Shown: positions 26,203-35,700 of the stretch, piece by piece | Layout: the number at the start of each line of letters is the position of its first letter | How positions within the stretch are numbered: the first letter of the stretch is position 1 | Source: Polynucleobacter sp. IMCC 30228 | GTDB lineage: Bacteria > Pseudomonadota > Gammaproteobacteria > Burkholderiales > Burkholderiaceae | Assembly (NCBI RefSeq): GCF_021395205.1 | Contig: NZ_JAJVCS010000003.1 | Span: 1-64,000 of the forward strand | Direction: 5' to 3' | Length of the DNA stretch: 64,000 nucleotides | Translations under genes and position numbers: made by a program | The notes under the pieces: model-generated | Seen by the model: the letters and a program-made list of their open reading frames with translations, nothing else | Told to the model about the DNA's origin: nothing | Databases searched by the model: none

Positions 26203-28299
26203 ATGAAAGAGGTATGGTCTATTGGTATTGATATTGGCGGAACTTTTACTGATATTGTTGCTTTTAACTTAAGTACGCAGAAATCTGAGGCTATAAAGGT
26301 ACTAACTACGCACAATAATCCAATACTTGGAATTACGATTGGATTAAAAAAATTAATTCAAGAAAAAAAAGTTATTGCTAAAGAAATTTTTTGTATCATG
26401 CATGCAACAACTTTATTTACAAATGCACTCATTGAACGCAAAGGCTCTTGCACTGGCCTGATTACCAATCATGGATTTAGAGATATTATTGAAATTGGTA
26501 ATGAGCGTAAATATGATCTTTATGATTTGGCAATTGATCGACCTGAGACATTAATACCAAGATCGCATAGAGCTGAAATCTCCGGAAGAATTAATGCCAA
26601 GGGCGTTGAAATTGAAGCAATAGATGAGTCGCAAGCCTTATTTGAGATTGAAAGACTAATTAGTTTGGGGGTTGAGTCGGTTGCTATTTGCCTTCTTCAT
26701 TCCTATATCAATTCTACACATGAAGAATTGCTAGCTAAACTGATTAAAGAAAAATTTCCGCATTTGGTGGTAACTATTTCTTCGGAAGTTAGCCCAATTA
26801 TCCGCGAGTTTGAAAGAGCATCGACTACTATTGCTAATGCATACATTAAGCCAATCGCTTTAGCATACCTAAATCAATTAGAAAGTGCACTTTTCCAATT
26901 AGGAGTTCAATCTGAAGTATTAATGATGCTCTCTAATGGTGGGCTAAGCCATCTTAGTGAAGCCAAAAATAAACCCATTGAGCTTCTTGAATCTGGTCCA
27001 GCTGCTGGAGTTATTGCTGCAGGTTATTTTGGTGCACAAGAAGGCGTTGCCAACTTATTAGCCTTTGATATGGGTGGGACTACAGCAAAACTCTGCTTAG
27101 TCAATGAGAATCAACCCTCTATTGCCTATAACTTTGAGGCTGCTAGACGTAAGCGTTTTTCGAAGGGTAGTGGTATTCCGATTAATATCACAACGGTTGA
27201 GCTAATTGAAATTGGTGCTGGCGGCGGCAGTATAGCGTGCCAAGATGAATTAAACCTTTTGCAAGTGGGTCCAAAAAGTGTTGGATCTGAACCTGGGCCT
27301 GTTTGTTTCGGCCTAGGTGGTAATCAAGTAACTGTTACCGATGCGAACTTACTATTAGGCTATTTGAATCCTGTTTTTTTTGCTGGTGGCAGCATCCCTA
27401 TATATATGGACACAGCAGAACAGTACTTAAAAGAGTTAAGTGCTAGTTTCAAATTAAGCCAAATTCAACTTGCATGGGGCATTCATAATCTAGTAGCTGA
27501 AAATATGGCAACTGCTGCGCGATTGCATGTAGCGGAAAAAGGTCGTGACCCTAGTAAATTTGCCCTGCTTGCAACTGGAGGGGGAGGACCCCTACATGGC
27601 TATATGGTAGCTAAAAAATTAGGCATCTCAACTGTTATCTGCCCTCCTGATGCAGGAACTGCATCTGCATTTGGTTTGTTAATCGCTTCGGCCAGAACTG
27701 ACCGTTCTAAAACAATAAGCTATAAACCTGATTTTGATCTCGTTGCAGAGTTAGATAAGAATATCCACGTTCTTGAATTAGAAATACAGTCATCTCTTCA
27801 AGCCCTTAGTAAAAGCTATGGGCCCATTCACATACATTATCAAGCTGAAGCCCGTTTTGTAGGGCAAGGATTTAATTTGCTTTTTAATTTACCCGCTTCT
27901 CATGGCAAGAAGTTAAATAATCTAAGTATTAAAAATGCATTTTTAGCTGCATACGCAGAAAAATTCGGACGTACACCCTCTAATGGTGTAATCGAATTAG
28001 TAAATCTACGAATATCTGGAAGCGCAACTCCACTTCAAAAACAAAAAGTAAGGCAAGTTGAAGAATTGCATATAATTCCAACGCCAAAATTTCGGCGCGT
28101 ATATTTCCAAGAAAGTAATGGTTTCATAGATACTCCCGTCTTTAATCGAGAGGAGTTAGACTCGCGCTTCCAACATTGGGGCCCTTTACTTATAGAAGAG
28201 CCCAGTACGACGATCGTGGTGGGACCATCGGGATTTGTCAGGTTAAGTCCTAATGGTAACCTAATCATCAATATTCAAAATGAGGTTAGGAATGAATAA
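26203..28299 (+). CDS. hyuA: Hydantoinase A/oxoprolinase family protein (HyuA)
   Basis: 698-residue ATP-dependent ring-opening subunit of the hydantoinase/5-oxoprolinase/acetone carboxylase superfamily. It begins with the phosphate-binding strand SIGIDIGGTFTDIVAFN, has a second ATPase motif LLAFDMGGTTAKLCLV near residue 285, and carries the LLATGGGGPLHGYMVAKKLGI segment near 450. With HyuB it would hydrolyse a cyclic imide or amide, using ATP. It sits downstream of an IS30 scar, so a promoter within 25936-26202 or read-through from the importer would be needed. It overlaps hyuB by eight bases. The exact substrate is unknown. Confidence 0.88.
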   Translation: MKEVWSIGIDIGGTFTDIVAFNLSTQKSEAIKVLTTHNNPILGITIGLKKLIQEKKVIAKEIFCIMHATTLFTNALIERKGSCTGLITNHGFRDIIEIGNERKYDLYDLAIDRPETLIPRSHRAEISGRINAKGVEIEAIDESQALFEIERLISLGVESVAICLLHSYINSTHEELLAKLIKEKFPHLVVTISSEVSPIIREFERASTTIANAYIKPIALAYLNQLESALFQLGVQSEVLMMLSNGGLSHLSEAKNKPIELLESGPAAGVIAAGYFGAQEGVANLLAFDMGGTTAKLCLVNENQPSIAYNFEAARRKRFSKGSGIPINITTVELIEIGAGGGSIACQDELNLLQVGPKSVGSEPGPVCFGLGGNQVTVTDANLLLGYLNPVFFAGGSIPIYMDTAEQYLKELSASFKLSQIQLAWGIHNLVAENMATAARLHVAEKGRDPSKFALLATGGGGPLHGYMVAKKLGISTVICPPDAGTASAFGLLIASARTDRSKTISYKPDFDLVAELDKNIHVLELEIQSSLQALSKSYGPIHIHYQAEARFVGQGFNLLFNLPASHGKKLNNLSIKNAFLAAYAEKFGRTPSNGVIELVNLRISGSATPLQKQKVRQVEELHIIPTPKFRRVYFQESNGFIDTPVFNREELDSRFQHWGPLLIEEPSTTIVVGPSGFVRLSPNGNLIINIQNEVRNE

Positions 28300-29923
28300 T
28301 GCACCGATCTTGAACTCAGATCCAATTTTCTTGCAAATTTTTTGGTCGCGAGTACAAGCAATTGCTGATGAAGCAGCTCAGTTAATCATCCGCACCTCCT
28401 TTTCAACTCTCTCTTCTGAAGCAAATGATTTTGCTGTTGTCATAACCGATAACGATGGTCATGCATTCGCTGAAAATAGCGGCAGTCTGCCATCTTTTAT
28501 TGGCACCTTACCAAATACAGTTCAAGCTACTATTAATATAATCGGCAAAGATAAAATGCTAAAGGGTGATGTTTATATCACTAATAATCCCTGGGTTGGT
28601 ACAGGCCACTTAAATGATATTTGTTTAGTAAAGCCCCTTTTCTACCAAGAAACGATTGTTGGCTTTGCAGCTACAGCTGGACATGTCCCTGATATTGGGG
28701 GAAAGATTCGCTCAGTTGATGCTCGTGAATTGTATGAAGAAGGTTTTCATATACCAATAATGCCATTAATGAGAAATGGAGAGCAAGATCTCACGTTAAT
28801 TCAATTAATTAAAACTAATGTTCGTACCCCAGACCAAACTGTTGGCGATATATTTTGTCATGTAGGTGCAGTTGAATTAATTCAGAGTCGAATCCAAGAA
28901 TTACTTATAGAATATAAACTTAATTCATTCTCAGAATTAGCAAAAGAGTTATTTGAGCTTAGCGACCAAGCTATGCGTAGGGCAATTAAAGCTCTGCCAG
29001 AGGGTAATTACTATTACACAATGGAAACTGACGGGTTTCAAGAGCGCTTCCAATTTCATGTAAAGGTTGAAATCAAAGATTTACATATTAGTTGTGATTT
29101 TTCAGGCTCACCACAGCAGCAAAATTTTGCAATCAATTGTGTTCTTCCCTATACAAATGCAATGGTGATTTATACGATTAAATCCTTACTTTTGCCAAAT
29201 CTGGCTAATAATTATGGTTTATTTAAAGCAATTACTACCTCTGCTCCTGAGGGGTCGATTCTTAACCCAAAGTCACCTGCTCCAGTTGGAGGAAGATCCT
29301 GTACGGGTCATTACGTGCCCTGTCTAATCTTTGGTGCACTTGCGCCTATTCTGGAAAAAAAGGTAATGGCCGCCTCTGGATCACCGGTATGGATCGCCAA
29401 TTTAAATGGGATAAAAGAAGATGGAAAACCTTTTGCCAGTGTTTTATTTTTTAATGGGGGATTAGGTGCAACAGCCTTAAAAGATGGCTCATCTGCTATG
29501 TCATGGCCAAGTAATATTTCTCCAACGCCAATTGAGATTGCTGAAAGAGACTTTCCCTTATTTTTTAAAAGAAAATTACTACTCCCTGATTCTGGTGGGG
29601 CCGGCTTACATCGAGGCGGCCTTGGTGAGGAAATTAGTTTTATTAATATGCATTCATTTCCATTAACTATTGTCTTTTTAACTGAACGACTTATCGTTGC
29701 AGCTCCCGGAATCGCTGGAGGTGAATCAGGAAAATTAGGGGAAGTATATATTAATGATATAAAAATTGACTCTCGTAAACCTCATACTTTGCAGCCAGGA
29801 GATGAAGTTCTGCTTCGCACACCAGGTGGGGGGGGTTATGGTATAAAAAAGCACCGGAATGTAAATTTAATAAATTTTGACTTTCACCACGGATATACTA
29901 CCTCGAGCACTCAATATGAATAA
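28292..29923 (+). CDS. hyuB: Hydantoinase B/oxoprolinase family protein (HyuB)
   Basis: 543-residue partner of HyuA. Family features: the FLQIFWSRVQAIADEAAQ opening, DNDGHAFAENSGSLPSF near residue 60, GDVYITNNPWVGTGHLND (probable metal site), AATAGHVPDIGG, and a glycine-rich C-terminus (TPGGGGYG). ATG 28292 is chosen because a GAGG lies six bases upstream; the longer start at 28280 would lie over that site. Start and stop each overlap the neighbouring genes by eight bases, so HyuA, HyuB and the Bug receptor are coupled. Confidence 0.9.
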   Translation: MNNAPILNSDPIFLQIFWSRVQAIADEAAQLIIRTSFSTLSSEANDFAVVITDNDGHAFAENSGSLPSFIGTLPNTVQATINIIGKDKMLKGDVYITNNPWVGTGHLNDICLVKPLFYQETIVGFAATAGHVPDIGGKIRSVDARELYEEGFHIPIMPLMRNGEQDLTLIQLIKTNVRTPDQTVGDIFCHVGAVELIQSRIQELLIEYKLNSFSELAKELFELSDQAMRRAIKALPEGNYYYTMETDGFQERFQFHVKVEIKDLHISCDFSGSPQQQNFAINCVLPYTNAMVIYTIKSLLLPNLANNYGLFKAITTSAPEGSILNPKSPAPVGGRSCTGHYVPCLIFGALAPILEKKVMAASGSPVWIANLNGIKEDGKPFASVLFFNGGLGATALKDGSSAMSWPSNISPTPIEIAERDFPLFFKRKLLLPDSGGAGLHRGGLGEEISFINMHSFPLTIVFLTERLIVAAPGIAGGESGKLGEVYINDIKIDSRKPHTLQPGDEVLLRTPGGGGYGIKKHRNVNLINFDFHHGYTTSSTQYE

Positions 29924-30884
29924 TTTACTTTTTTTTAAATTTTTTATACTACCTACCTTAGGTTTTTTTGCTGCTGTTAGTTTTGCTTTAGCTCAGCCTA
30001 TTTATCCTGATAGGCCAATTACTCTTGTTGTAGGATTTTCTCCGGGAAGCAGTATCGACCTAGTAGCAAGAACTTTTGCTAAATCGATCACTAATACATT
30101 AAAAATTCCGGTCATTATAGAAAATAAAGTAGGGGCTGGCGGTAATATTGCGGCTGAACTAGTAGCCAAATCAAAGCCAGATGGCTATACCCTTCTTGTG
30201 GTTGCCAATAGCATTGCGATTAGTCCCGCGATCTATCCAAATCTCAGTTTTGATGTCAAAAAAGATCTAATGGCAATTGCTTATTTAGGCATAGGACCAG
30301 TAATATTAAAAGTAAATAATGACTTAAAAATTAACTCTATAAAAGAGTTGGTTAGTTACGCTAAAGCCAATCCTGGAAAACTGAATTATGGATCCTCTGG
30401 AGAGGGAGGAACACCACACATGGCTAGTGTGCTGTTCGAGCAAACTGCAAATATCAAAATGACCCACATTCCCTATAAAGGCGGGGGTGATGCATTGGCG
30501 GCTCTGATGGGTGGACAGGTTGATATATTGATTAATCCGCTCCTCGGAGACATTAAGTCGGAGCGGATTACTTCGCTTGCGATAACTGGACAGAGTCGAT
30601 CAATACTCTCCCCAGATATTCCAACCTTCAAAGAATTAGGCTATGACTTTAATGTTGGAGTTTATTACGGTCTAATGGGGCCTAAAGGGATGCCAAAAAA
30701 GACGGTTGAGACCATTAATCAAAGTTTTAATAATGCGCTATCTGATCCAGAGTTAATTAGTGTGCTGACTAATAAAAGTGGCATCGTTATGCAAAAAATG
30801 TCTCCATTAGAATTTCAAGAATATTTAAATAAAGATATGGAGCTTTGGAAAATGATAGTTGCTAGAAATAAAATTAGAGATTAG
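29916..30884 (+). CDS. Bug/TctC-family periplasmic solute-binding protein (4)
   Basis: 322-residue receptor with a signal peptide ending near SFALAQP, then YPDRPITLVVGFSPGSSID, a DGYTLLVV turn and HIPYKGGGDALAAL. ATG 29916 starts just before the signal peptide and overlaps the hyuB stop by eight bases; TTG 29877 would add 13 residues. Co-translation with HyuAB suggests that it binds the cyclic amide those enzymes open. No membrane subunits are present. Confidence 0.88.
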   Translation: MNNLLFFKFFILPTLGFFAAVSFALAQPIYPDRPITLVVGFSPGSSIDLVARTFAKSITNTLKIPVIIENKVGAGGNIAAELVAKSKPDGYTLLVVANSIAISPAIYPNLSFDVKKDLMAIAYLGIGPVILKVNNDLKINSIKELVSYAKANPGKLNYGSSGEGGTPHMASVLFEQTANIKMTHIPYKGGGDALAALMGGQVDILINPLLGDIKSERITSLAITGQSRSILSPDIPTFKELGYDFNVGVYYGLMGPKGMPKKTVETINQSFNNALSDPELISVLTNKSGIVMQKMSPLEFQEYLNKDMELWKMIVARNKIRD

Positions 30885-30901
30885 TTTCATTTTTTTAAGT
30901 T

Positions 30902-31021
30902 GTATCTGCAGTCTCAATTTCAAGCTCTATTATTGGTCGTGATGTGATTGGCTTGACAACCGGAGAGCCCGCTTTTTTAAGAAAGAAAGTAGCGCAAGGC
31001 AGAAATACTGATTCTCAGTAA
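30902..31021 (+). pseudogene. Possible aminotransferase N-terminal remnant
   Basis: An open frame without a start reads IIGRDVIGLTTGEPAFLRKK before a stop at 31019-31021. The RDVIGLTTGEP core resembles the N-terminal motif of class I/II aspartate-type aminotransferases (RDVIxLxxGEPDF). Only about ten residues match, so chance similarity is possible. The rest of 30885-31118 holds nothing I recognise. Confidence 0.25.
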
Positions 31022-31118
31022 TTTCCTACAAGAAAATACGATTTTTCTGCTATGTAATGGTTAATGCAGGCTTTACGCTTACATCTTTAACCCAGCTTGA
31101 CTTAATAAAGGAAATCTC

Positions 31119-31247
31119 ATGCTTGCAATTGACTACACCCATAAACGTGTTCGCTTATTTCGCATTGAACTAAATTACTACATTTTGATTGGTATCTGCC
31201 TAGCCGTCGTCATCTGGCGTTTACTGGTGTTGCTGACATATATTTAA
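31119..31247 (+). CDS. 42-residue membrane miniprotein (hypothetical)
   Basis: ATG-initiated frame with a good ribosome site (AAAGGA, about seven bases upstream). The product is a basic N-terminus (DYTHKRVRLFRIE) followed by one hydrophobic helix, YYILIGICLAVVIWRLLVLL, and it ends after TYI. The positive-inside pattern predicts a single inner-membrane span. No family is recognised. It stands alone between the Bug gene and the convergent porin gene. Confidence 0.5.
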   Translation: MLAIDYTHKRVRLFRIELNYYILIGICLAVVIWRLLVLLTYI

Positions 31248-31297
31248 CGTGGTAAATAGCCCTACTAAGGCTAGCGATTTGGGGTGTAGTTTCTCAG

Positions 31298-32530
31298 TTA
31301 ATACAAAATCCCCACTTCAACCATAGCCCTTACTTGAGAGGTATTAGTGCCATTTGCGCCAAAGCTTGCACCAGCGGTGGCATTTATGGCCTTTACGAGC
31401 GATGCTTCAAGGCGCATGAAGTATTGCTCAAACTGATAGGTGGGGGTGATGGTGAAGGTCCAGGCTGAGCTATTGGGGCCGTAAAGCAGTATTGGCGCCC
31501 CAGCTACATTGCCGCCGTTAGTGGATAAATACTCCACGCGCACTGGCAAACTTATATTCTTTAATTTAGCTGCGCCCATCTCAGTAGGGCGCATTTTATA
31601 GTTCACCAATATCGCGCCACCCCGAGTGGTATACGAAACAGGTATACCAATCGAAGGGTTGGCGGGTATCAATGAGTACTGTAAATAAGGTACAACTTGC
31701 CAATGATCAGAGCTAAATTTATAAACGACATTAGCAATTTGCGAATTGTTTTCTAATAAAGGCGTATTAAAAGTATTCGTATTATTGGGGCTGAAGGAGC
31801 CGACATAGCTAATGCCAAGATAATGATTTAGATTAGGTCGATAGCTAGCTGAAGCACCCAGCCAATTATATTTTCCTGAATACGCGCCATCATTAAGCGT
31901 AAAAGCCAAATCGATCTTATCTTGAGTGTGATTGACTTGAATACCGCGGGTAATGACATTCGTTTGGGCCCATAAGATGCCACGGGCAATATTTAAGTTT
32001 TGGTAGGTGAAGCCAGACTCATAACCCCCCATGGCCTGCAGCTTACCTATCATTGCCGACCAATTGCTATTGGGAACATAAGCGGCATAAACCTGTGGAA
32101 CGTAGCCATAAGTATCGGCAGTATAAAAATTCGCTCTTTTGTATGCTGTGCCCAGTGTAGGAAAGCTATACGAACCTGCTTTAAAATAAAACTGAGCCAC
32201 CCCAGTATTTTTTTGCAAAATTAATTGTGCATTCGAGAGATCGGCAGTGGTGCTTGGATAGCCAGAGGTTGTATTAGTTTGGCTGACGCCAATAGCACTT
32301 ACTGCGGCTGAGGCGATCCATTCACCATATTGACCTAAATCAATTGCCAGCCCCTTGCCGCTAAATTCAAGCGAGTTATCCATATTAATACCCAATTGAA
32401 TAGTATCGGTTGGCGTAGCGGATATAAAGGACTGCAGAGTCGCTGTTTGGCATAAGCCGCTATTAGCAATAAGTCCTAGTGCTGCTGCCAAAATGTTGCA
32501 GCAAATTGATGGATATTTTTTAGAGGACAA
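31298..32530 (-). CDS. Outer-membrane beta-barrel porin-like protein
   Basis: 410-residue predicted beta-barrel. After a signal peptide (KKYPSICCNILAAALGLIANSGLCQ) it has repeated amphipathic strands rich in Gly, Tyr, Asn and Ser, and ends in an aromatic residue (VEVGILY), as BAM substrates do. It resembles the BBP2/porin-like group of betaproteobacteria. TTG 32530 is chosen: the frame is open further upstream to 32584, but that would run into the SRP RNA gene and add residues before the signal peptide. Substrate unknown. Confidence 0.7.
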   Translation of the reverse strand: MSSKKYPSICCNILAAALGLIANSGLCQTATLQSFISATPTDTIQLGINMDNSLEFSGKGLAIDLGQYGEWIASAAVSAIGVSQTNTTSGYPSTTADLSNAQLILQKNTGVAQFYFKAGSYSFPTLGTAYKRANFYTADTYGYVPQVYAAYVPNSNWSAMIGKLQAMGGYESGFTYQNLNIARGILWAQTNVITRGIQVNHTQDKIDLAFTLNDGAYSGKYNWLGASASYRPNLNHYLGISYVGSFSPNNTNTFNTPLLENNSQIANVVYKFSSDHWQVVPYLQYSLIPANPSIGIPVSYTTRGGAILVNYKMRPTEMGAAKLKNISLPVRVEYLSTNGGNVAGAPILLYGPNSSAWTFTITPTYQFEQYFMRLEASLVKAINATAGASFGANGTNTSQVRAMVEVGILY

Positions 32531-32570
32531 GCTTTGCTTTAGAAGATGTTTGAATTGAAGCGTCAGCGAA

Positions 32571-32671
32571 GGGGACGAGCCCAACCCCCGGCACTGGCAG
32601 TACTTGGGTTTGGCTGCTTCGTTCCCGACCTGACCAGGTTACCAAGCCACCATGCGAGGAGGCCCGTCCAC
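32571..32671 (-). ncRNA. ffs: Small signal recognition particle RNA (4.5S type)
   Basis: Read on the minus strand, the stretch contains the SRP RNA core: the asymmetric loop ACCTGGTCAGG, the tetraloop region GGTCGGGAACGAAGCAGCC, and pairing ends GGACGGGCC...GGGCTCGTCC. The length of about 100 nt fits the small bacterial form lacking the Alu domain. It binds Ffh and FtsY for co-translational membrane targeting. A TAAAAT box about five bases upstream of the 5' end could be its -10. Ends are approximate. Confidence 0.9.
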
Positions 32672-32739
32672 CCACATTTTAGCCTTGTTCGAATACCTAT
32701 GGCAGTATTAGTATTGGGTCACACCTAGGGGGGCAAATA

Positions 32740-35700
32740 ATGAATATGAGTTTAGTCAGAATTGCGTTAATGTCGATGATGGTCGGCCTTAGTGGAATTG
32801 GTTTCTGCTTAGCTCAAGTTAACCCTCCTGCGGGTTCAGAAGGCGATATAGAACTAGAAAACGTAAAAGCCCCACCTAGAAATATTCAGGATATTTTGCA
32901 GGTGCTTGATACTAGTAAGCAAGACTTCGCTGCTCAAGATGAAGCAAAAAAAATTCTGGCATCTCCTAAACCAGAATCAAATGATCCCAAAATATTAAAT
33001 AATTTTTACTATAAACAAGCTAAGGCATTTGAAAGATTTGGCAACTATAGAGCTGCCGTTGCTATTTATGAAAAAATAATCACTGAATATCCTCTCACTG
33101 GAGGAGCTGGCGCTGACGAGCTTACTTATTATTCATTGGCTGAAATGAGAAATGGCAATCCTCTTAAAGCAATTGACTTAATGCAGCGAGCATATGCAAT
33201 AAATTTTTCGATCGGCAATCAAAGGGGTTTTATACCCAATAATCGCATTTTAATTCAATATTTTCTTACTATTGGCAACTTAGAAGCTGCAAAAAAGACT
33301 ATGGGCTTGCTTGAAACCCAGTTAGAACAACTATTAGCTAATCCTAAAGTACGTTTTGTTGACAAAGTGCGCTTAGAGGGTCAGGTTGAGACTGTTAGGG
33401 GGTCAATTTTTCTTAGAGAGGGGCGACCAATTGATGCGGAAAGGAGATTCCGTAAGGCCATTAAATTAACACTGGATACTATAGCTAGTTATGAGGGTGT
33501 CACTAACGAGCTTAACTCCTCCGAACGAAATGCTGAAAGTACTAGAGTAATCGATGCCAAAAGCAGACTAGCTGAACTTCAGAATAACCTAGCAATGGCA
33601 TTTTTAAATCAACATAAATTTGTTGATGCTGAAATAATGGCTAGAGAGAGTATTAACACCGTCATAAGCTCCTTTGGAGTGGTAGCTCCTGAAATTACTT
33701 CAGGTTTAACCACGTTAGCAAATATTCTTTTGGCTCAGGGGAGGGCTGATGAGGCTCGCATTTTAGCCCTTGAGTCTTTAAGAATATTAACTTTAGGTAA
33801 TTCTGATGACTTGTCGACTCGGATGATAAGGCAGAAAAATTTTCTCGGCCAAGTTCTTGCCGCTGAGGGCAAATATGCTGAAGCAGATAAAGTTTATTCA
33901 AATTTATTAAGCAATTTACAGAGAGACCCTGAATTATTGATTAAGTTTCAACCAAGAAATTTAAGCTGGGTACTAGCCATGCTTAAAACCAATAAAGCAG
34001 CCCAAGCCACCCAAATGACCGATGGGCTTCTCAAGCAGGCAGTAGGCCGCATGGATAAAAACTCTCCTAGTCTAGCAATGACCCGCGCTTTTCATGCCTC
34101 AGCATTACAAGCTGATGGTAAAAGTAGTTCCGCAGCTACCGAATTTAAACAAGCAATCCCCATTTTAGTTAATCAAGCCCAAAATGATGCCGAGAACTCA
34201 ACCGGTAGCTTTACTCAGACCCAGCGCCTTAATTTTGTGTTGAGTAATTACTTGGCACTCCTTGCCCAAAGCGCTAAAACAAGCCCCTCTCAAGCAGGTG
34301 ATGCTGCTGCCGAAGCTTTCCAAATCGCTGATGTGGCACGCGGTAGTGGGGTACAACGCGCCTTAACCGAGAGTGCCGCGCGCGCTTCAATTAAAGACCC
34401 CCAACTCGCTACTCTCGCACGTCAAGAGCAAGATTTACAGCGGCGGATTAATACCTTATCTGATTTGTTAACAGGCCTCTTATCTGCCCCCGCTAATCAA
34501 CAACTCCCTGGTGTACAAGCCAAACTTAAAACCGATATTGATACCTTTAAAGCCCAGCGTGACCCGATTAAAAAAGAGATTGAGAAGAAGTTTCCTGAGT
34601 ACGCCGAGTTAGTTGATCCTAAGCCGGCGACGGTTGAGCGCACGCAGAAGTTACTTAAGCCCGATGAAGTGCTAGTCTCTTGGTACTTTGCTGATACGGT
34701 AGGTTATGTCTGGGCGATTAGTAAAGATGCTCCGGTACAGTTTGTGCAATTGCCTATTGGTAGAGTACAAATCGCAAAAGAAGTGGCGCAACTGCGTAAA
34801 GCCTTAGATCCTGGGGTCTCTTCGGTTGAAGAGATTCCGCCTTTTGATGTGGTGCTCGCTAATCAACTCTATCAACAGATACTCGCGCCCGTAGAGTCGG
34901 CTCTGAAGGGTAAAAAGGTCTTGATTGTGGTACCCCACGCCGAACTAGGCCAATTGCCTTTATCGGTCTTAGTTACTAAAGCCACGACCCAACCCACTAA
35001 AGCGGGAACTCCTTTTGCAGGATACAAGACTGTGCCTTTTTTAACCAAAGACATTGCCATTGCCCAGATTCCCTCAGTTACTGCACTCACAGCCCTAAGA
35101 AGTCTGCCTGAGGGCGATCCCAACCGCAAGAGCTTTGTCGGTTTTGGTGACCCGTACTTTAGCGCTACCCAAGAAAAACAAGCCGATAAAGCTAAAGGGA
35201 CTCAGTTAGCTACTAGAGGCATTCCCTTGGCTTTGCGCAGCGCTCCTAAAACTGCGGGAGTCAGTTCTGCTGAACTAGCTCTACTGCCAAGACTACCGGA
35301 TACGAGCCTTGAGATTGAGGATATTGCCAAAGTGGTAGGAGCTGGGCCAGACGATATCTTTTTACATAAGCAGGCCAGTGTGAAGCAAGTCATGTCAATG
35401 GATCTGTCTAACCGTAAGGTGGTGATGTTCTCTACCCACGGTTTAGTTCCGGGAGAGCTTAATGGTTTAACCCAACCAGCGCTCGCTTTATCGTCACCCG
35501 ATGTCACGGGAGATAAGGATGATGGACTACTTACCATGGATAAAGTCATTGGTTTAAAACTGAATGCCGATTGGGTAGTTCTATCGGCTTGTAATACGGC
35601 CGCTGGCGAAGGCGCTGCCTCAGAAGCAGTCTCTGGTCTTGGTAGAGCCTTCTTCTTCGCAGGAACCAAAGCACTCTTAGTCTCAAACTGGCCAGTAGAC

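Noticed and set aside
35202-35669. 155-codon open frame antisense to the CHAT gene
   Set aside because: Low-complexity Ser/Ala/Pro-rich translation with no motif, lying wholly inside a well-supported gene.
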